A stretch of 64,000 nt of DNA. Source: Purshia tridentata. Lineage: Eukaryota; Streptophyta; Magnoliopsida; Rosales; Rosaceae. Where the stretch lies: assembly GCA_003254885.1 (NCBI GenBank), contig QANT01009321.1:1-64000 (forward strand). Direction: 5' to 3'. Both the position numbers and the translations under genes were made by a program. This document shows, one piece after another, positions 9,818 through 21,900 of the stretch (positions are counted from its first letter, which is position 1; each line of letters begins with the position of its first letter). The notes under the pieces were generated by a model. That model was not told the DNA's origin and ran no database searches. It saw nothing but the letters and a program-made list of their open reading frames with translations.

Positions 9818-10013
9818 TTGATCTATGCGGGCTGAGATTTCCAAGTAGAGGTTTCTAGGGATATTTTTTTTTTGCTGAGATTTGGGGTTTCGCAAATCGA
9901 AAAGAAGAAAATCAGATGAGGCTATGGGGTTTCGCCTGATATCTAAATAGGAGATGAATATATTCATATAAGTTTATTAAATATAAGTTTATAAGTTTAT
10001 TATCTTGTAATGT

Positions 10014-10046
<33 letters not shown>

Positions 10047-10060
10047 CAAAGCAATAATCT
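9818..10060 (-). promoter_or_regulatory. 5' flank of LEA_2 copy 2, with (AT)n microsatellite
   Basis: This aligns with the 5' flanks of the other two paralogues. An AT run of about 25 bp lies at 10020-10044, about 200 bp upstream of the preferred start. No single TATA box can be chosen with confidence. Confidence 0.45.
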
Positions 10061-10364
10061 CTGCGCCATTCAAGCCAAACGCTAACCAATTCTAAGGATA
10101 GTGCCTAGTTTTAATTTTTTTGGACTCCTTAGTCTTGGAGTTGTGTTGGAGTGATATTGGAGATCTACCGAATGTGTATATATTTATGTCGGCATGAAGC
10201 AAGTGTTTTCATGGTTGCTTGATAATGTTGCTCTGGCTTTCACATAAAAGGAAACTATATTGATCTAGAACTACCTTGGCGTATCATGCATGCAATTTTT
10301 TGACTTATATAGGGTTTGGTAACAATTTGTTAATTTCTTTCTTGATTAAATTACCACTTTTACC

Positions 10365-11620
10365 CAAGGAGTTAAATTTCGGTTCCATGAAAATTTTCGA
10401 TGGAAGTTTCGACAGAAATTTCGAAAAAATTTCGATTTCGCTAGGGTTTTAACGGAAATGACGGAAATTGCTATTAAAATATGGAAATTTTGAATGAAAC
10501 TTTACTATATGTGTATTTAACATATAATCTAATATACTGATAAAAAAATATTGAGGAAACCAAATTTTATAATAGGTTTCATGTGTTAAGATAATTATAA
10601 TGCATGCTGGTGACAAACACAGTTAAATAAAATTAGTATAATTAATAAATGAAATTAGTATATTATTTATATTATATATTTTTTAGGATAAGGTATAAGA
10701 TATTAGAGATTTAGGCCTTTTATTTTTAATTATTTTTTGGTATAGAAATCTATAAGGGTTTAGGGTTTAAAAACAACAAAACGAAACCCTAAAACCAAAA
10801 ACCAAATGAAACCTCGAAAGTAAAGATCAAATGAAACCCAAAGCTAAAGGACTAAACAAAATCTCAAACGAAACCTCAAACAATTTTTTTTTTTCAATTG
10901 CCTAAATGCCTCAAATGGTCAAACCCCTATTAATTTTAAATTTTTTTCTATTTTTTTTTCCTTCCTTTTTTCTTTTCTTTTCTTTTTTTTTCCTTCCTTT
11001 TTTCTTTTCCTTCCTTTTTTTCTTTCCTTCCGTTTTTTCTTTTCCTTCCTTTTCTTCTTTACCTCTCCCCTTGCCTAGGTTGCCCGCAAGAGTGACCCAC
11101 TCTCTTTCCCTTTTTTTTTTTCCTTTCGTCTCTCCTCCCTGCCCGTGACTCTCACCTCTCTTTCCCATCCTTTTCTTTTTTCTTCCTCCCTCACACAGCA
11201 GCCACCACCATTTCTGGCCAATAGGCATACCTTTTTCGATCAACCCAAGGTCACCAGCGGAAGCCCTAGACACCGGCCATCTTCTCCTTCTTCCTCCATT
11301 CCAGCCAGCGACCATGTGCGTCCGAAATTGCAAAATTAAAGCATGCCACCGTCGGATTCTTTTGCCGATCACCTATTTTTTTTGTGGGTTTTTCTTCCGT
11401 CACCATGGGCTTTCATTCCCCTAAAGTTTGATATGCCAATTTTATGTAATTTTAATTTTGATTTTTAGGGTTTGAATAGAATTCAAAATTTTTAGAAAAT
11501 TTCAGATATTTCGGTGAAATTTACATGAAATTTAGAAGGAAGCGTTTTAAAATTTCCATACCTCCCAAAAACGAAATTTTCAGCAAAATTTCGCCGTAAA
11601 TTTCGAAATTTAACTCCTTG
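10365..11620. mobile_element. Non-autonomous DNA transposon with 17-bp terminal inverted repeats (1.26 kb)
   Basis: The ends are exact inverted repeats: CAAGGAGTTAAATTTCG on the left and CGAAATTTAACTCCTTG on the right. Copy 1 of the surrounding segment (about 7420) lacks the element and reads straight through 'cttttacctatacgaaat', so this is a bona fide insertion with a visible empty site. Flanks are CTTTTACC on the left and CTTTACC on the right, fitting a 7-8 bp target duplication with one base lost, as in hAT elements. Subterminal regions are dense in TTTCG/CGAAA motifs. The centre (10935-11200) is a long pyrimidine tract followed by a GC-richer stretch (11200-11330). No transposase is encoded. 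The frame 10911-11372 on the minus strand is a K/E/G-rich translation of the pyrimidine tract and is rejected as a gene. Superfamily is uncertain. Confidence 0.8.
10935..11200. repeat. Long pyrimidine-rich (C/T) tract
   Basis: About 265 bp are almost pure pyrimidine on the plus strand, with repeated 'ccttcctttttt' motifs. Such mirror-like tracts can form triplex (H-) DNA. It lies inside the DNA transposon at 10365-11620. Confidence 0.8.
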
Positions 11621-11629
11621 CTTTACCTC

Positions 11630-12719
11630 AATTATACGAAATTTTTAAAAACTAACATTAGTTTTGGATTTTTATTAAAGACTTTTAACTTTTAAGAACT
11701 AATTACAATAAATAGATATTTTTTGGAAAAATGCATCATTGGTCCACAAATTTTATCTATTTTCCCAAATTGGTCCACGAACTTTATTTTGCACCAAGTT
11801 AGTCTAGTTATTTATTAATGTGGCCCAAATGAGTCCGTTCCATCTATTTTGAACTAATTGCCGTCAATTTACAACATGTATTGTGCACATGGGGGTTTTT
11901 TTTTTTGGGGCAAATATGTCATTTCCACTTGAGCCTACCAATGGTGCATTTTAACAAAAATAAAAATAAAAAATTGAAAGAAAGCAGATGGGATTTATGG
12001 GGTTTGTTGTTGATGCTAATGATTGATGGGGTTTGTTGTTGTTGTGGTTGTCATTGGGTGTGGTGGAGGGAGGAAGGAGGAGAAGGGGAGTAGAAAAGAG
12101 AGAGGAGAGAGGAGAGAGGAGAGAGGAGAGAGGGGGCTCGATGTGGAGGCAGTGCTTGCGACGATGTTGTTTTGCGGTGGCTTCTTTTGGGGTTTACGAG
12201 AGAGCTGTGGGGATGATGATGATGATGATTGATGGGGTTTCTGAGAGGGAGATAGATAGAAGTGGGGTTGGGAATAAAAATTTGACACTCGAGTAGTTTT
12301 GGACAAATTTCTCTTTTTCAAGTTAGTACCTCAACTTTTATGAAAAATTTAGAAAAGGCTAAATGTTTATGGATTCTGTCACCTTTCTCGGAGATAGATA
12401 AATCATGTATAGCAAGGTTTGTTTGGAATGTCTTATCTCGTTTTCTCTTTTTTGAATTATAAAGCGAACAATTTGTGGAGATTTTTACATTGTGTTTTCA
12501 TAATATATTTGTTCTCACATAGTCTACTTTTGCAGAGATTCATGGGTGAAGCTATTTGAAACCTCTCTCATTATCAGAATATGATATATCTTTCCAATGT
12601 AAAGTGTTGTCTGTTGAATTGATACAATTTATAATAGAATTTGATTCATTTTGCGTGCATGAATCATGCCTTGGTCGGCAGTCTCAGTTATGTATTTGAT
12701 TATTGTGTTTAATGTTGCA
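11630..12719. repeat. Non-coding part of duplicated segment 2, paired with 7432-8500
   Basis: This matches 7432-8500 with small changes. It contains the same 'ggtccac' repeat, here with an expanded G/A tract at about 12090-12135 ('gagaggagagag' units) compared with copy 1. The overlapping frames on both strands (12016-12321, 12023-12232, 12033-12296) are low-complexity shadows of this tract. Confidence 0.7.
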
Positions 12720-13562
12720 CAGTGTTTTAAAAGGCTCGCCTCAAGCGCGCCTTCAGGCGTGCATCAGAGCAAAGCATCGGTAGAACGCCCAGTGCGTACC
12801 ACCTATTCGACAAATTTTCTAAAAGGCGCAATGCTTTTGGTTGAAGGTTACGCCTCGCATTGCTGATGCATTGAAAGCGTGCGGTGCGATCGCATTCTGG
12901 GCCTTGCGCTGTTATTAACCTAACCCCTCTCATCCTTTGGTCAGCAGCATGGACAACTGGTCAACTCGGCGGCATGGATAATCCTTTGGTCGGCAGCATC
13001 TGGGCAGCGTGGATAGCATGTCTTCTTTGTCCTCTGTTTTTGTTGATGTTCTTCTCTATTATGTTGATGTTCGTCTCTATTATTGTCACAGAGAAAATAC
13101 ATATGAGCTAACTTATATATCTAATATCAACTAACTAAGCTAACTAAGCTAACTGACTTACATCAACAACCAATCAGAGATTAGCAAGCTAACTAACTAA
13201 CTCACTGACGGTGGAACCTAACTATGTGAGCTAGACTTAAGTTGAACTGGTGCTGATGTGTAGCAACAGAGACACATTGGATGGTTTAGCACTTTAGCCT
13301 ATCACAATTTGTTGGAAGTATGCAAAAGAGGTTAGTAGGGAAATATATATTATATTTTTTAGCTATATTATTGGTATTGTTTATGTATATTATATTTTTT
13401 TAGCTACATTAGTATTTTTTAGCTATATTATATTTTGATATAATTTTTTGTATTATAATATTTTGAGGCTCAAAAGGCTTACGCATTAACGCATCAAGAC
13501 TTACGCCTCGCCTTGTAAGACCGAAAATGCCTCGCCTCGCGCTTTTGCATCTGAAAACACTG
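12720..13562. mobile_element. hAT-like non-autonomous DNA transposon (843 bp)
   Basis: The element starts CAGTGTTTTAAAAGGC and ends GAAAACACTG, giving short inverted termini CAGTGTTTT/AAAACACTG. Both subterminal regions are rich in GCCTC/GCG motifs (for example 'ggctcgcctcaagcgcgcc' at 12734 and 'cctcgcctcgcgc' near 13530), a pattern I associate with plant hAT MITE-like elements. The paralogous site in copy 1 (about 8495) lacks it. No transposase is encoded; the short frames inside are not convincing. A clean 8-bp target duplication is not visible (atgttgca on the left, atgatatg on the right), which weakens the family call. Confidence 0.65.
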
Positions 13563-14104
13563 ATGATATGAAGATGGTATTACATCATCCGACAATGATT
13601 TTGAAACATTTGTTGCGCAAAATGGCTTCCCATGATCATTCTTGAAAAAAAATATTCCTCATACCGATTAGCCTGATTTCTTGAAAAAAAAATATTCCTC
13701 AAAATTTCTTGAAAACATTTGTTCACCACATTCTTCTTAGCAAGATTGGGACCAGCAAAACGATTAGCCTCATACCAAAACCCTAGCAAAAGAGAGAATG
13801 CTAATGAAGGAGAGTAAGGGAAAACCAACCCTTATTGAAAAACAGAACAGCAACTTCATTTCAAACAAAACCAAAGCACAATGAGAAAAATGAGAGGCCA
13901 AGGCAACCCATATGATATGGACCACATGAGAAGACTTCAAATTAAATAAGATCCAACTGGGGAAATCCAAAAAAAGAGACTTCAAAAAATCAGCATGCAT
14001 CCAAAAGACAAAGACCTCCATATATAACATTGTTAAGCTGCAACTAGAATTTTTTACCAACCAAACACATACAAAAGATGACAGAGAGCAGAAACAAATA
14101 CTTG

Positions 14105-14725
14105 TCAAAAATATAAATGTTGAATTGTGTTATCACGCTTGCACTCACTTGACCGACCCGTTAGATTCCCGGTTACAACCCGGTCACAATAGAGGCGCAA
14201 GTAAAATGAATTTTTTCCAAATCCCCAACATCCCAACAACTTGAGCCCTAATCTGGCTTTCCCTTCCGACACATCTTTAGCCATATAAGAGCTCAAGTAG
14301 GCCCTCAAGATTTGGAGTTTGAAACTCAGACTTGTCTGCTTATTCTTCGCGTCTATACAATTGGGAGAGAGAGGATGCAACAGCTTCGTTGCAAGCATGA
14401 CTCTGTCGTCCCAGTCTTTCATATCCCCGTAGAAGAGTGAGGCCTGGACTTGCTCGTAGAAGCAGATGTTGTGCTTGTTGTGCTCGGGGCCTATGCCATT
14501 GAGCCTCAGGTTCCACGTCGCTGTTAGCTCGGACCCAGTCAAGTTGAGTGAGGAGGCCACGGCGGACGATTCAACCCAAAACTTGGGACCTTCGGTAAAA
14601 GCAAAGAGGTAGATGCACACAAACGGTCCGACCAACACAACGATTACTGCCATGAAAATGCAGAAATTGATAAAGCCTTCCCTGCATCTGGAGCGGCCTG
14701 CCATTCCTCTACCAGATTCAAGCAT
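14105..14725 (-). CDS. NDR1/HIN1-like (LEA_2 family) membrane protein, copy 3
   Basis: This is a 206-residue protein starting at the conserved MLESGRG. An upstream in-frame Met at 14734 would add three residues (MDQ). Basic N-terminus, single membrane span at about residues 18-42, LEA_2-type domain with PKFWVESSAV and LTATWNLRL, and C-terminal NLTGRSSEC are all intact. It is almost identical to copy 2, and its 3' flank is identical over hundreds of bases, so the two arose by recent duplication or were homogenised by gene conversion. All three genes point the same way. The upstream AT microsatellite is much shorter here than in copies 1 and 2. Biochemical role is inferred from the NHL family only. 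Confidence 0.8.
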   Translation of the reverse strand: MLESGRGMAGRSRCREGFINFCIFMAVIVVLVGPFVCIYLFAFTEGPKFWVESSAVASSLNLTGSELTATWNLRLNGIGPEHNKHNICFYEQVQASLFYGDMKDWDDRVMLATKLLHPLSPNCIDAKNKQTSLSFKLQILRAYLSSYMAKDVSEGKARLGLKLLGCWGFGKNSFYLRLYCDRVVTGNLTGRSSECKRDNTIQHLYF

Positions 14726-15243
14726 TTGATCCATGCGGGCTGCGATTTTCCAGGTAGAGGTTTCTAGGGATTTTTTTTTTTGGTTGAGATTTGGGGTTTC
14801 GCAAATCGAAAAGAAGAAAATCAGATGAGGCTATGGGGTTTCGCTTGATATCTAAATAGGAGCTGAATAGATTAATATAAGTTTTTTTTTTTGGGTCTAA
14901 ATTAATATAAGTTTATAAGGTTATTATCTTGTAATGTTATACATATATATCTCAAAGCAATAATCTTTGCGCCATTCAAGCCAAACGCTAACCAATTCAA
15001 AGGATAGTGCCTAGTTTTAATTTTTTTGGACTCCTTAGTCTTGGAGTAGTGTTGGAGTGATATTGGAGATCTACCGAATGTGTATATATGTATGTCGACA
15101 TGAAGCAAGTGTTTTCCATGGTTGCTTGATGGTCTTGCTCTGGCTTTCACAAAAAAGGAAACTATATTGATCTGGAACTACCTTCACTTATATAAATATA
15201 TATATGCAGATTGAGTACGTACCCATGCATGCAACTTCTTGCC
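14726..15243 (-). promoter_or_regulatory. 5' flank of LEA_2 copy 3 and right edge of the third segment
   Basis: This aligns with 9818-10300 and in part with 6881-7365. The AT microsatellite is reduced to about 8 bp (acatatatatct, 14941-14952). Homology to the other segments stops at about 15243, just after 'cccatgcatgcaacttcttg', where copies 1 and 2 continue 'acttatatagggtttgg'. That point is the right boundary of the triplication. Confidence 0.55.
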
Positions 15244-15571
15244 TACGATGATAAGACCATCATCTTTATTGCCATTGGAGTTGTAGACCATTCGATTTGG
15301 TTATGCGTGACAGAGGAGTGCAATTTTGATAAATAGAAGGTGCACTTATCCATCTTTTGGAGTGGTGGGCTATTAGTGATTAGATTTGCTTTGGACCATT
15401 CCTTCACCAGCCCTCAATGCGTTGAATAGGTACATCTCTTTGGCACAAAATTTTCAAATAGGTGTGGTAAGACATCACAAGATATAATTATGATAAATGA
15501 TAAACAAGTATTTTGGCATACGTTAACGCACATGCTGATGAGACTTTTTAATTAGAAAATTTTTGAATTAT

Positions 15572-15752
15572 TTAGTGTTATTTAGTTTTTAGCTTTTTTT
15601 TTTTAAATTTAAAAACTTTGATAGTTTTAAAACCCCTTACTCTCTTCACCTAATAAAGTAATTATTTAGTGTTATTTAGTTTTTAGCTTTTTTTTTTAAA
15701 TTTAAAAACTTTGATAGTTTTAAAACCCCTTACTCTCTTCACCTAATAAAGT
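15572..15752. repeat. Perfect or near-perfect tandem duplication, unit about 90 bp
   Basis: The segment 'attatttagtgttatttag...cacctaataaag' occurs twice in direct succession (about 15572-15657 and 15660-15752). Apart from one base in the T run the copies look identical, so this is a very recent event or an assembly duplication. Confidence 0.85.
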
Positions 15753-18362
15753 GGTGTAGTGTTGTTGTTTTTTATTTTTTAATTTTGTTTTAGTGGCATA
15801 ATTTTACATTTGTACCCTTTATTTATTAGGTTAGTTTTATTTAATTCTTTGGTCTAGTAAATGGTATTTTGGAAAAATTATAATTTGGCAAAGTTTTGTA
15901 ATACCAAACCATTCTCTTAGTTTTATAATATTAAAGATTAAATATTAAAAATAATGGGCAAAGATCATAAAAAGAATAAGCAAAATATATAGCTTTTTCC
16001 CTTGTTTGGCCTGAGTTTCTTTGGCTGCATGCATGTTTCCTAATTAATTAAAGAATCAAGAACATGATTTAAAATATTAAATTTATCTCTATGTTATTGA
16101 GTCTCCACGGATTGTAAGATAGCTAAAATCTTGCCACTTTATCAAGAGCTATATCACGCTCTTTTGATTGAATAAACTTTTTAGAGTCACTCAAAGCGAG
16201 AGATTCTTGAATTTGACTCTCAATGAAAATAGTAATTGTTGAAGCATAAAATCTTCATCAATAATGTTACACTTACTATATTTTCATACCTTAATTTTAT
16301 ACTACTTTACCTGGCGACATTCATATATTGGACACTACAAAAATAAAAATAAAAACCCTAAAAATTTAAAAAAACTTTGTTCAGTACAATGATGACACAT
16401 AAAATGGTATAAGAAATGTGGTAAGAATGTTATCGAATCTTCACTTGTTGATTGACCCAAATAACTTGCAAAAAAGATATAGGAAAACCATTGAGGTTGA
16501 GAAGGAACCGATGTGGTGCTGGCCAGAGGCCCTCTAACGATCAAGTCAGTGAGGGGTACTTGAATAAAATCAAGTAAATAAGCTTGGAGCCATAGAAGGT
16601 GCGGCATTACCTTTATCCTAAGCATATGGGGGATTATTTATAGAGGTTTGGAGGAAACTCCATGGCTTTAGGACTGTAAGCTTAATAAGCTTGTAGTCAC
16701 CAGGAAGCATACGTAGGAGTGAACTTCTATACATGAATACTTATTTGGAAAAAGTTCATTATGTGTTATATGAGAGACTCATCATGTGTTATTGGAGAGG
16801 TCCAATCCATTGTAAGTACTACCATTTATTGTAGGTACTACTCAAATTACACTTCTTTCTTCCTTAATTACCCTTGGGTCTTCATGAAAATTACCCCATG
16901 GTCACACAAATGGGTATTCTGGACCAACTATCATATCCCATATGTCGGGTTGTATTGTCATGAATGTGATGATGGGCATATGGCTCGTTAACCCATTTGT
17001 TGGGCTGTGCTGCCATGCGACAATTGGTTTGGCCTAGCATTGAGTGAAGTGTTAAATATCTCACACCGGCAGGATACAATGTATAAGCTTTGGGTAATCT
17101 TCATCTATTAAACATGCTTTTAGAGTTGAGTTAGGCCACTGGGGCTTTTACACTTTCTCCCCGGCCATTTTGTAACTAAGTAAATCAAAACTAAACTCGA
17201 CAATAATTACTCCAATTCCCAAGAGCACTAGATTGTTCCTCTTTTAAGTTTGGTATAAAGTGCTTTAACTCCCTAAAGCACCGAAGTAAAACAACGATCA
17301 CTGATCGGACCCAATTTTAAAACTATTTGACAAGACTGAACCAATCAAACACACTTATGTCTGCTCGACAAAATCACAACTCGAGAAACACAACCAACTA
17401 GCAATTCAAGTATTTGTGTGAGGAGTGACAACCTAGGCACTCAAGGATCCATCAAGGTAGGCATCCCAGTGCTAGCCACAACTAAAGTGAGATGTGAGAT
17501 GCTAGATTATATTCAGTTCATCAGATGCAATATAATCAATCATAAGTCATGGTATGATGCCAAATACCAAGAAAATAAACACAAGATATATAAGACCCAA
17601 ATAAACTCAGCAACACAAAGAGGAGACACACAAGTTGTTCACCCAGAAAAACCTCAAGGGTTAAAAAACTGGGGGTCTTATCCGCTGACCAGGCAATCCA
17701 ATATGTTGAGGTTCAATACAAAGTCTATATCAGCACACAAGCTCATTTACTAACTCTAAAGCTAAGTAGCAGCTAGCATACCCACTTTGTGCAACCATCA
17801 ACCAAGCAGCCGAGAGTCATTTACTTTGTTGGCAGCTCTATCCTCTAGCTCATCAACATGTAGCACTCCATTTTCAGCTTGCTTATGGATCTTCAAGATA
17901 TGAAAGTGATATGCAATATTTTGGGTTAGCAAAATCAACTCCTTCAACCAAACAAGATTTGAAGAAGCCAATATAAACCCAAATCTAAAACTAGAGTGAT
18001 GTGTTTATGCTTTTTGAAGAAATATGAAACCCATACACAAAACCCATTTAGTTTTTAGATAAAACAATTCAAGAGATGAACACAAGAAAATTTTCAAAGA
18101 AAAACTTTCAACTCTTGAAAAATAAAATACCCATTTGGTCTCACCAAAAACTCAGCTCAAGGGCTGCTCAAAACATACCAAAAATGTGAGAAACAAAAAT
18201 AATGAAGGGCTGCCCGTACCTTGTAGCAGCAGCCACACACGCACACACACACCGTTCCACATGGCAGCCAATAATAGGCTCAAGTCCTAACAAACTTTCA
18301 GGATAGCTCATAGCCGAATATGCCAAAGGGAATCTGAAGATTCGTGTGGGAGAGGGGCTGAG

Positions 18363-18482
18363 TTGTTTTGGGAAAGTTTCCATTTTCAGAAAAAAAAAGA
18401 TTTGAAGAAGATGATGAATAGTGCAATGGGAAAGTTTCCAATTTCAGAAAAGAGGATTTTGAGGAAGATGATGAATAGTGCA
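18363..18482. repeat. Tandem duplication, unit about 57 bp
   Basis: Two units share 'gggaaagtttcca.tttcagaaaa' and end 'gaagatgatgaatagtgca'. The minus-strand frame 18298-18498 (serine-rich, YSSSSS twice) is a reading of this repeat and is not called as a gene. Confidence 0.75.
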
Positions 18483-18916
18483 GAAATAAGAAACCCATTT
18501 AAAAACTGATGTGGGCTGAGGAATGAAAGAGAAGAGTAAAGGCCCAATCATAAGAAGTCAGAAAATTAAAAACGTGCAAATACCCATTTAGGAGAGTGAC
18601 CCACATAAAAGACTCTCACGTGGGATCACTTAATATTCACAAGAAATTATGTGCAGTTCCCGTGCCAGAAAAGTGTAGTGTATGATATGTCATAGACCAG
18701 TCAAAACATGCACTTCTCTATGAAAAACTGATGTTACGTGAAATGCATGATATGGGTATTACCTTAGGCATGAGGGATGTAGGGGCAACTGTGTAGACTT
18801 CATTGCACACTCAAATGTTCCTAACTTAGTCTAGAGCTTGTGTGAGATTCAAATCTAAAATAATTACAAGCTGTTTTGTCAAGGAAATTGCCAATACAAA
18901 ACTTGAAACTAACAAA

Positions 18917-21900
18917 AGTGGTTCATTTGGGCTAGAACACTAATCCAAACATGAGAAAGTGCCTCCTCATCTCCTTATGGCCAACCGCGCACGTTTTGGT
19001 GCAACTTTAACCGAATTGGACTAAGTGCGCACCGAAATGACGTATTCGTGCACTCTCAGCAACCAAAGTTGTTCTCACGGGCATGCACGGTAATCGAGAA
19101 AGTGCTTCCCCACGTGTTTCTTGCCAACCGGGAACATTTTGGTGTAACTTCAAAAAAATTGGACTCAGTGCATAGCGAAATGACCTTTTTGTGCATTTTT
19201 CAGACCTAAAGTGGTTCTTTTTGGACGAATTTGGACTGAGTATGCACCTAAATGATGTCTTCGTGCATTCTTAACACCTAAAATGGCTCCTTAGGGCTAG
19301 CACGCAAATCGATACATGGGAAAGTGCTTCCTCATGTCTTTCTTGCCAACCGGGCACGTTTTGTTGCAGTTTAGACGAAAGCATGCACGGAAATGACCTT
19401 TGAGTTCATTCTTAACTCGAAGTGTGCTTCTTGAGGGCTAGAACGTTAATCCAAGCATGAGTACGTGCTTCTTGCCAACAAAGCACGTTTAGGTGCAACT
19501 TTAACCAAATTGTACGCGGTGTGCACTAAAATGACGCTCCATGCATTCTTAACACCTAAAGTGGTTCATTTGGGCTAGAACGCTAATCCAAACAAGAGAA
19601 AGTGCCTCCTCATGTCTTTGTGGCCAACCGCGCACGTTTTGGTGCAACTTTTACCAAATTGGACTAACTGCGCACCGAAATCATGTATTCGTGCATTCTC
19701 AGCACCCAAAGTTGTTCTCTCGGGTGTGCACGGTAATCGAGACTTCAGAAAGTTCTTCCCAACGTCTTTTTTGCCAACCGGGAATGTTTTGGTGTAACTT
19801 CAATCAAATTGGACTCAGTGCACACCGAAATGACTTTTTCATGCAATCTTAAGACCTAAAGTGGTTCTTTTGGGACGAATTTGGACTGAGCATGCACCGA
19901 AATGATGCCTTCGTGCATTCTTAACACCTAAAGTGGCTCCTTAGGGCTAGCACGGAAATCGAGAGATGAGGAAGTGTTTTCTCATGTCTTTCTTGCCAAC
20001 CAAGCACGTTTTGTTGCAATTTAGACGAAAGCACACACGGAAATGACCTTTGAGTTCATTCTTAACACGATGTGTGCTTTTTGAGGGCTAGAACATTAAT
20101 CCAAGCATGAGAACGTGCTTCTTGCCAACTGACCACGTTATGGTGCAACTTTAACCGAATTGTAATAAGTTTACACCGAAATCACGTAGTCGTGCACTCT
20201 CGACAGCCAAAGTTATTCTCTCAGGCGCGCATGGTAATCGAGACGTGAGAAAGTGCTTCCCCACGTCTTTCTTCCCAACCGGGAACGTTTTGCGGTAACT
20301 TTAACCAAATTGGACTCAGTGCACACGGAAATGACGTTTTCATGCATTCTAAAGACCTAAAGTGGTTCATCTTAGACGAATTTGGACTGAATACGCACTG
20401 AAATGATGTCTTCATGCATTCTTAACACCTAAAGTGGCTCTTTAGGGCTAGCACGCAAATCGAGACATCGGCAAGTGCTTCCTCATGTCTTTCTTGCCAA
20501 CCGGGCACATTTTGTTGCAGTTTAGACGAAAGCACGCATGGAAATGACCTTTAAGTTCATTCTTAACACGAAGTGTGCTTTTTGAGGGCTAGAACGTTAA
20601 TCCAAGCATGAGAACGTGCTTCTTGCCAACCGAGCACATTTCGGAGCAACTTTAACCAAATTGTACGCGGTGTGCACAAAAATGACGCTTCATGCATTCC
20701 TAACACCTGAAGAGGTTCATTTGGGCTAGAACGCAAGTCCAAACAAGAGAAAGTGCCTCCTCATGTCTTTATGACCAACTGCGCACGTTTTGGTGCAATT
20801 GAAATGAAACTAGATTGAGTATGCACCAAAATGATCTTTTCGTGCGTTCTTACCCAAAAAAGGTGCTGCTTGAGGGCTAGAACGCTAATCTAGGCATGAG
20901 AAAGTGCTTCCCCATATCTTTCTTGCCAACCGGGCACCTTTTTGTGGAAATTGAATGAAGTTGGACTGAGCATGCCCCAAAGTGATGTTTTCGTTACCTC
21001 TAAACTCGAAATGTCCTTCTCTAGGGCTAGGATGCTAATCCAAGCATGAGAAAGCGCTTCCCCATGTCTTTCTTGCCAACCAATAACATTTTGGTGCAAC
21101 TTGAACCGAATTGTATCGAGTGTGTACCGAAACGACATTTTCGTTCCTTCATAACACCTAAAGCCGTTCCTGAGGTCTAACACGCTAATCGAGACATTAG
21201 AGAGTGCTTCCTCATCCCTTTCTTGCAAACTGGGCACGTTTTGGTTCAACTTTGACCAAGTTAGACTGAGTATGCAACGAAAAGACACTTTTGTTCCATC
21301 CTAACACGAAATGTGCTTCTCTTAGGCTTAGAACGATAACCGAAGCATAAGAAAGCGCATCCCTATGTCTTTCTTGCCAACCGAGCATGTTTTGTTGGTA
21401 CGTTAGCCAAATTTGACTTTCAATGCACACTGAAACCACGTACTCGTGCATTCTTAGCAGCTAAAGTAGTTCATTTGGGCTAGAACGCTAATCCACACAC
21501 GAGAAAGTGGTTCCCATGTGTTTCTTGTCAACCGAGCACGTTTTTGTGCAACTTTAATCGAATTGGACTAAGTGCGCACCGAAATGACGTATTCGTGCAC
21601 TCTCAGCACCCAAAGTTGTTTTCTCGGGCGTGCACGGTAATCGAGACATGAGAAAGTGCTTCCCCACGTCTTTCTTGCCAACCGGGAACTTTTTGGTGTA
21701 ACTTCAACCAAATTGGACTCAGTGCACACCGAAATGACCTTTCCGTGCATTGTTAAGACCTAAAGTGGTTCTTTTTGGACGAATTTGGACTGAGTATGCC
21801 CCGAAATGATGTCTTCGTGCATTCATAACAGCTAAAGTGGCTCCTTACGGCTAGCACGCAAATCGAGACATGATAAAGTGCTTTCTCATGTCTTTCTTAC

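Larger units (their letters stand above)
15244..18916. other. Gene-free region, unassigned
   Basis: I recognise no gene here. The frames 16335-16625 (minus), 16761-16991 (plus) and 17418-17753 (plus) have no domain that I know and ordinary non-coding composition. Local features are the direct duplication at 15572-15752, an (AC)n-like run near 18236-18252, and a tandem duplication at about 18363-18482. The stretch 17280-18000 may be old retrotransposon sequence, but I cannot support a family. Confidence 0.45.

Noticed and set aside
9818-9967. 50-residue N-terminal extension of LEA_2 copy 2
   Set aside because: The extra part equals 5' flank in the other copies and lacks family similarity; the shared MLESGRG start is preferred.
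10911-11372. 153-codon K/E/G-rich ORF on the minus strand
   Set aside because: It is the translation of a pyrimidine tract inside a DNA transposon.
17418-17753. 111-codon plus-strand ORF
   Set aside because: No recognisable domain; composition like the surrounding non-coding DNA.
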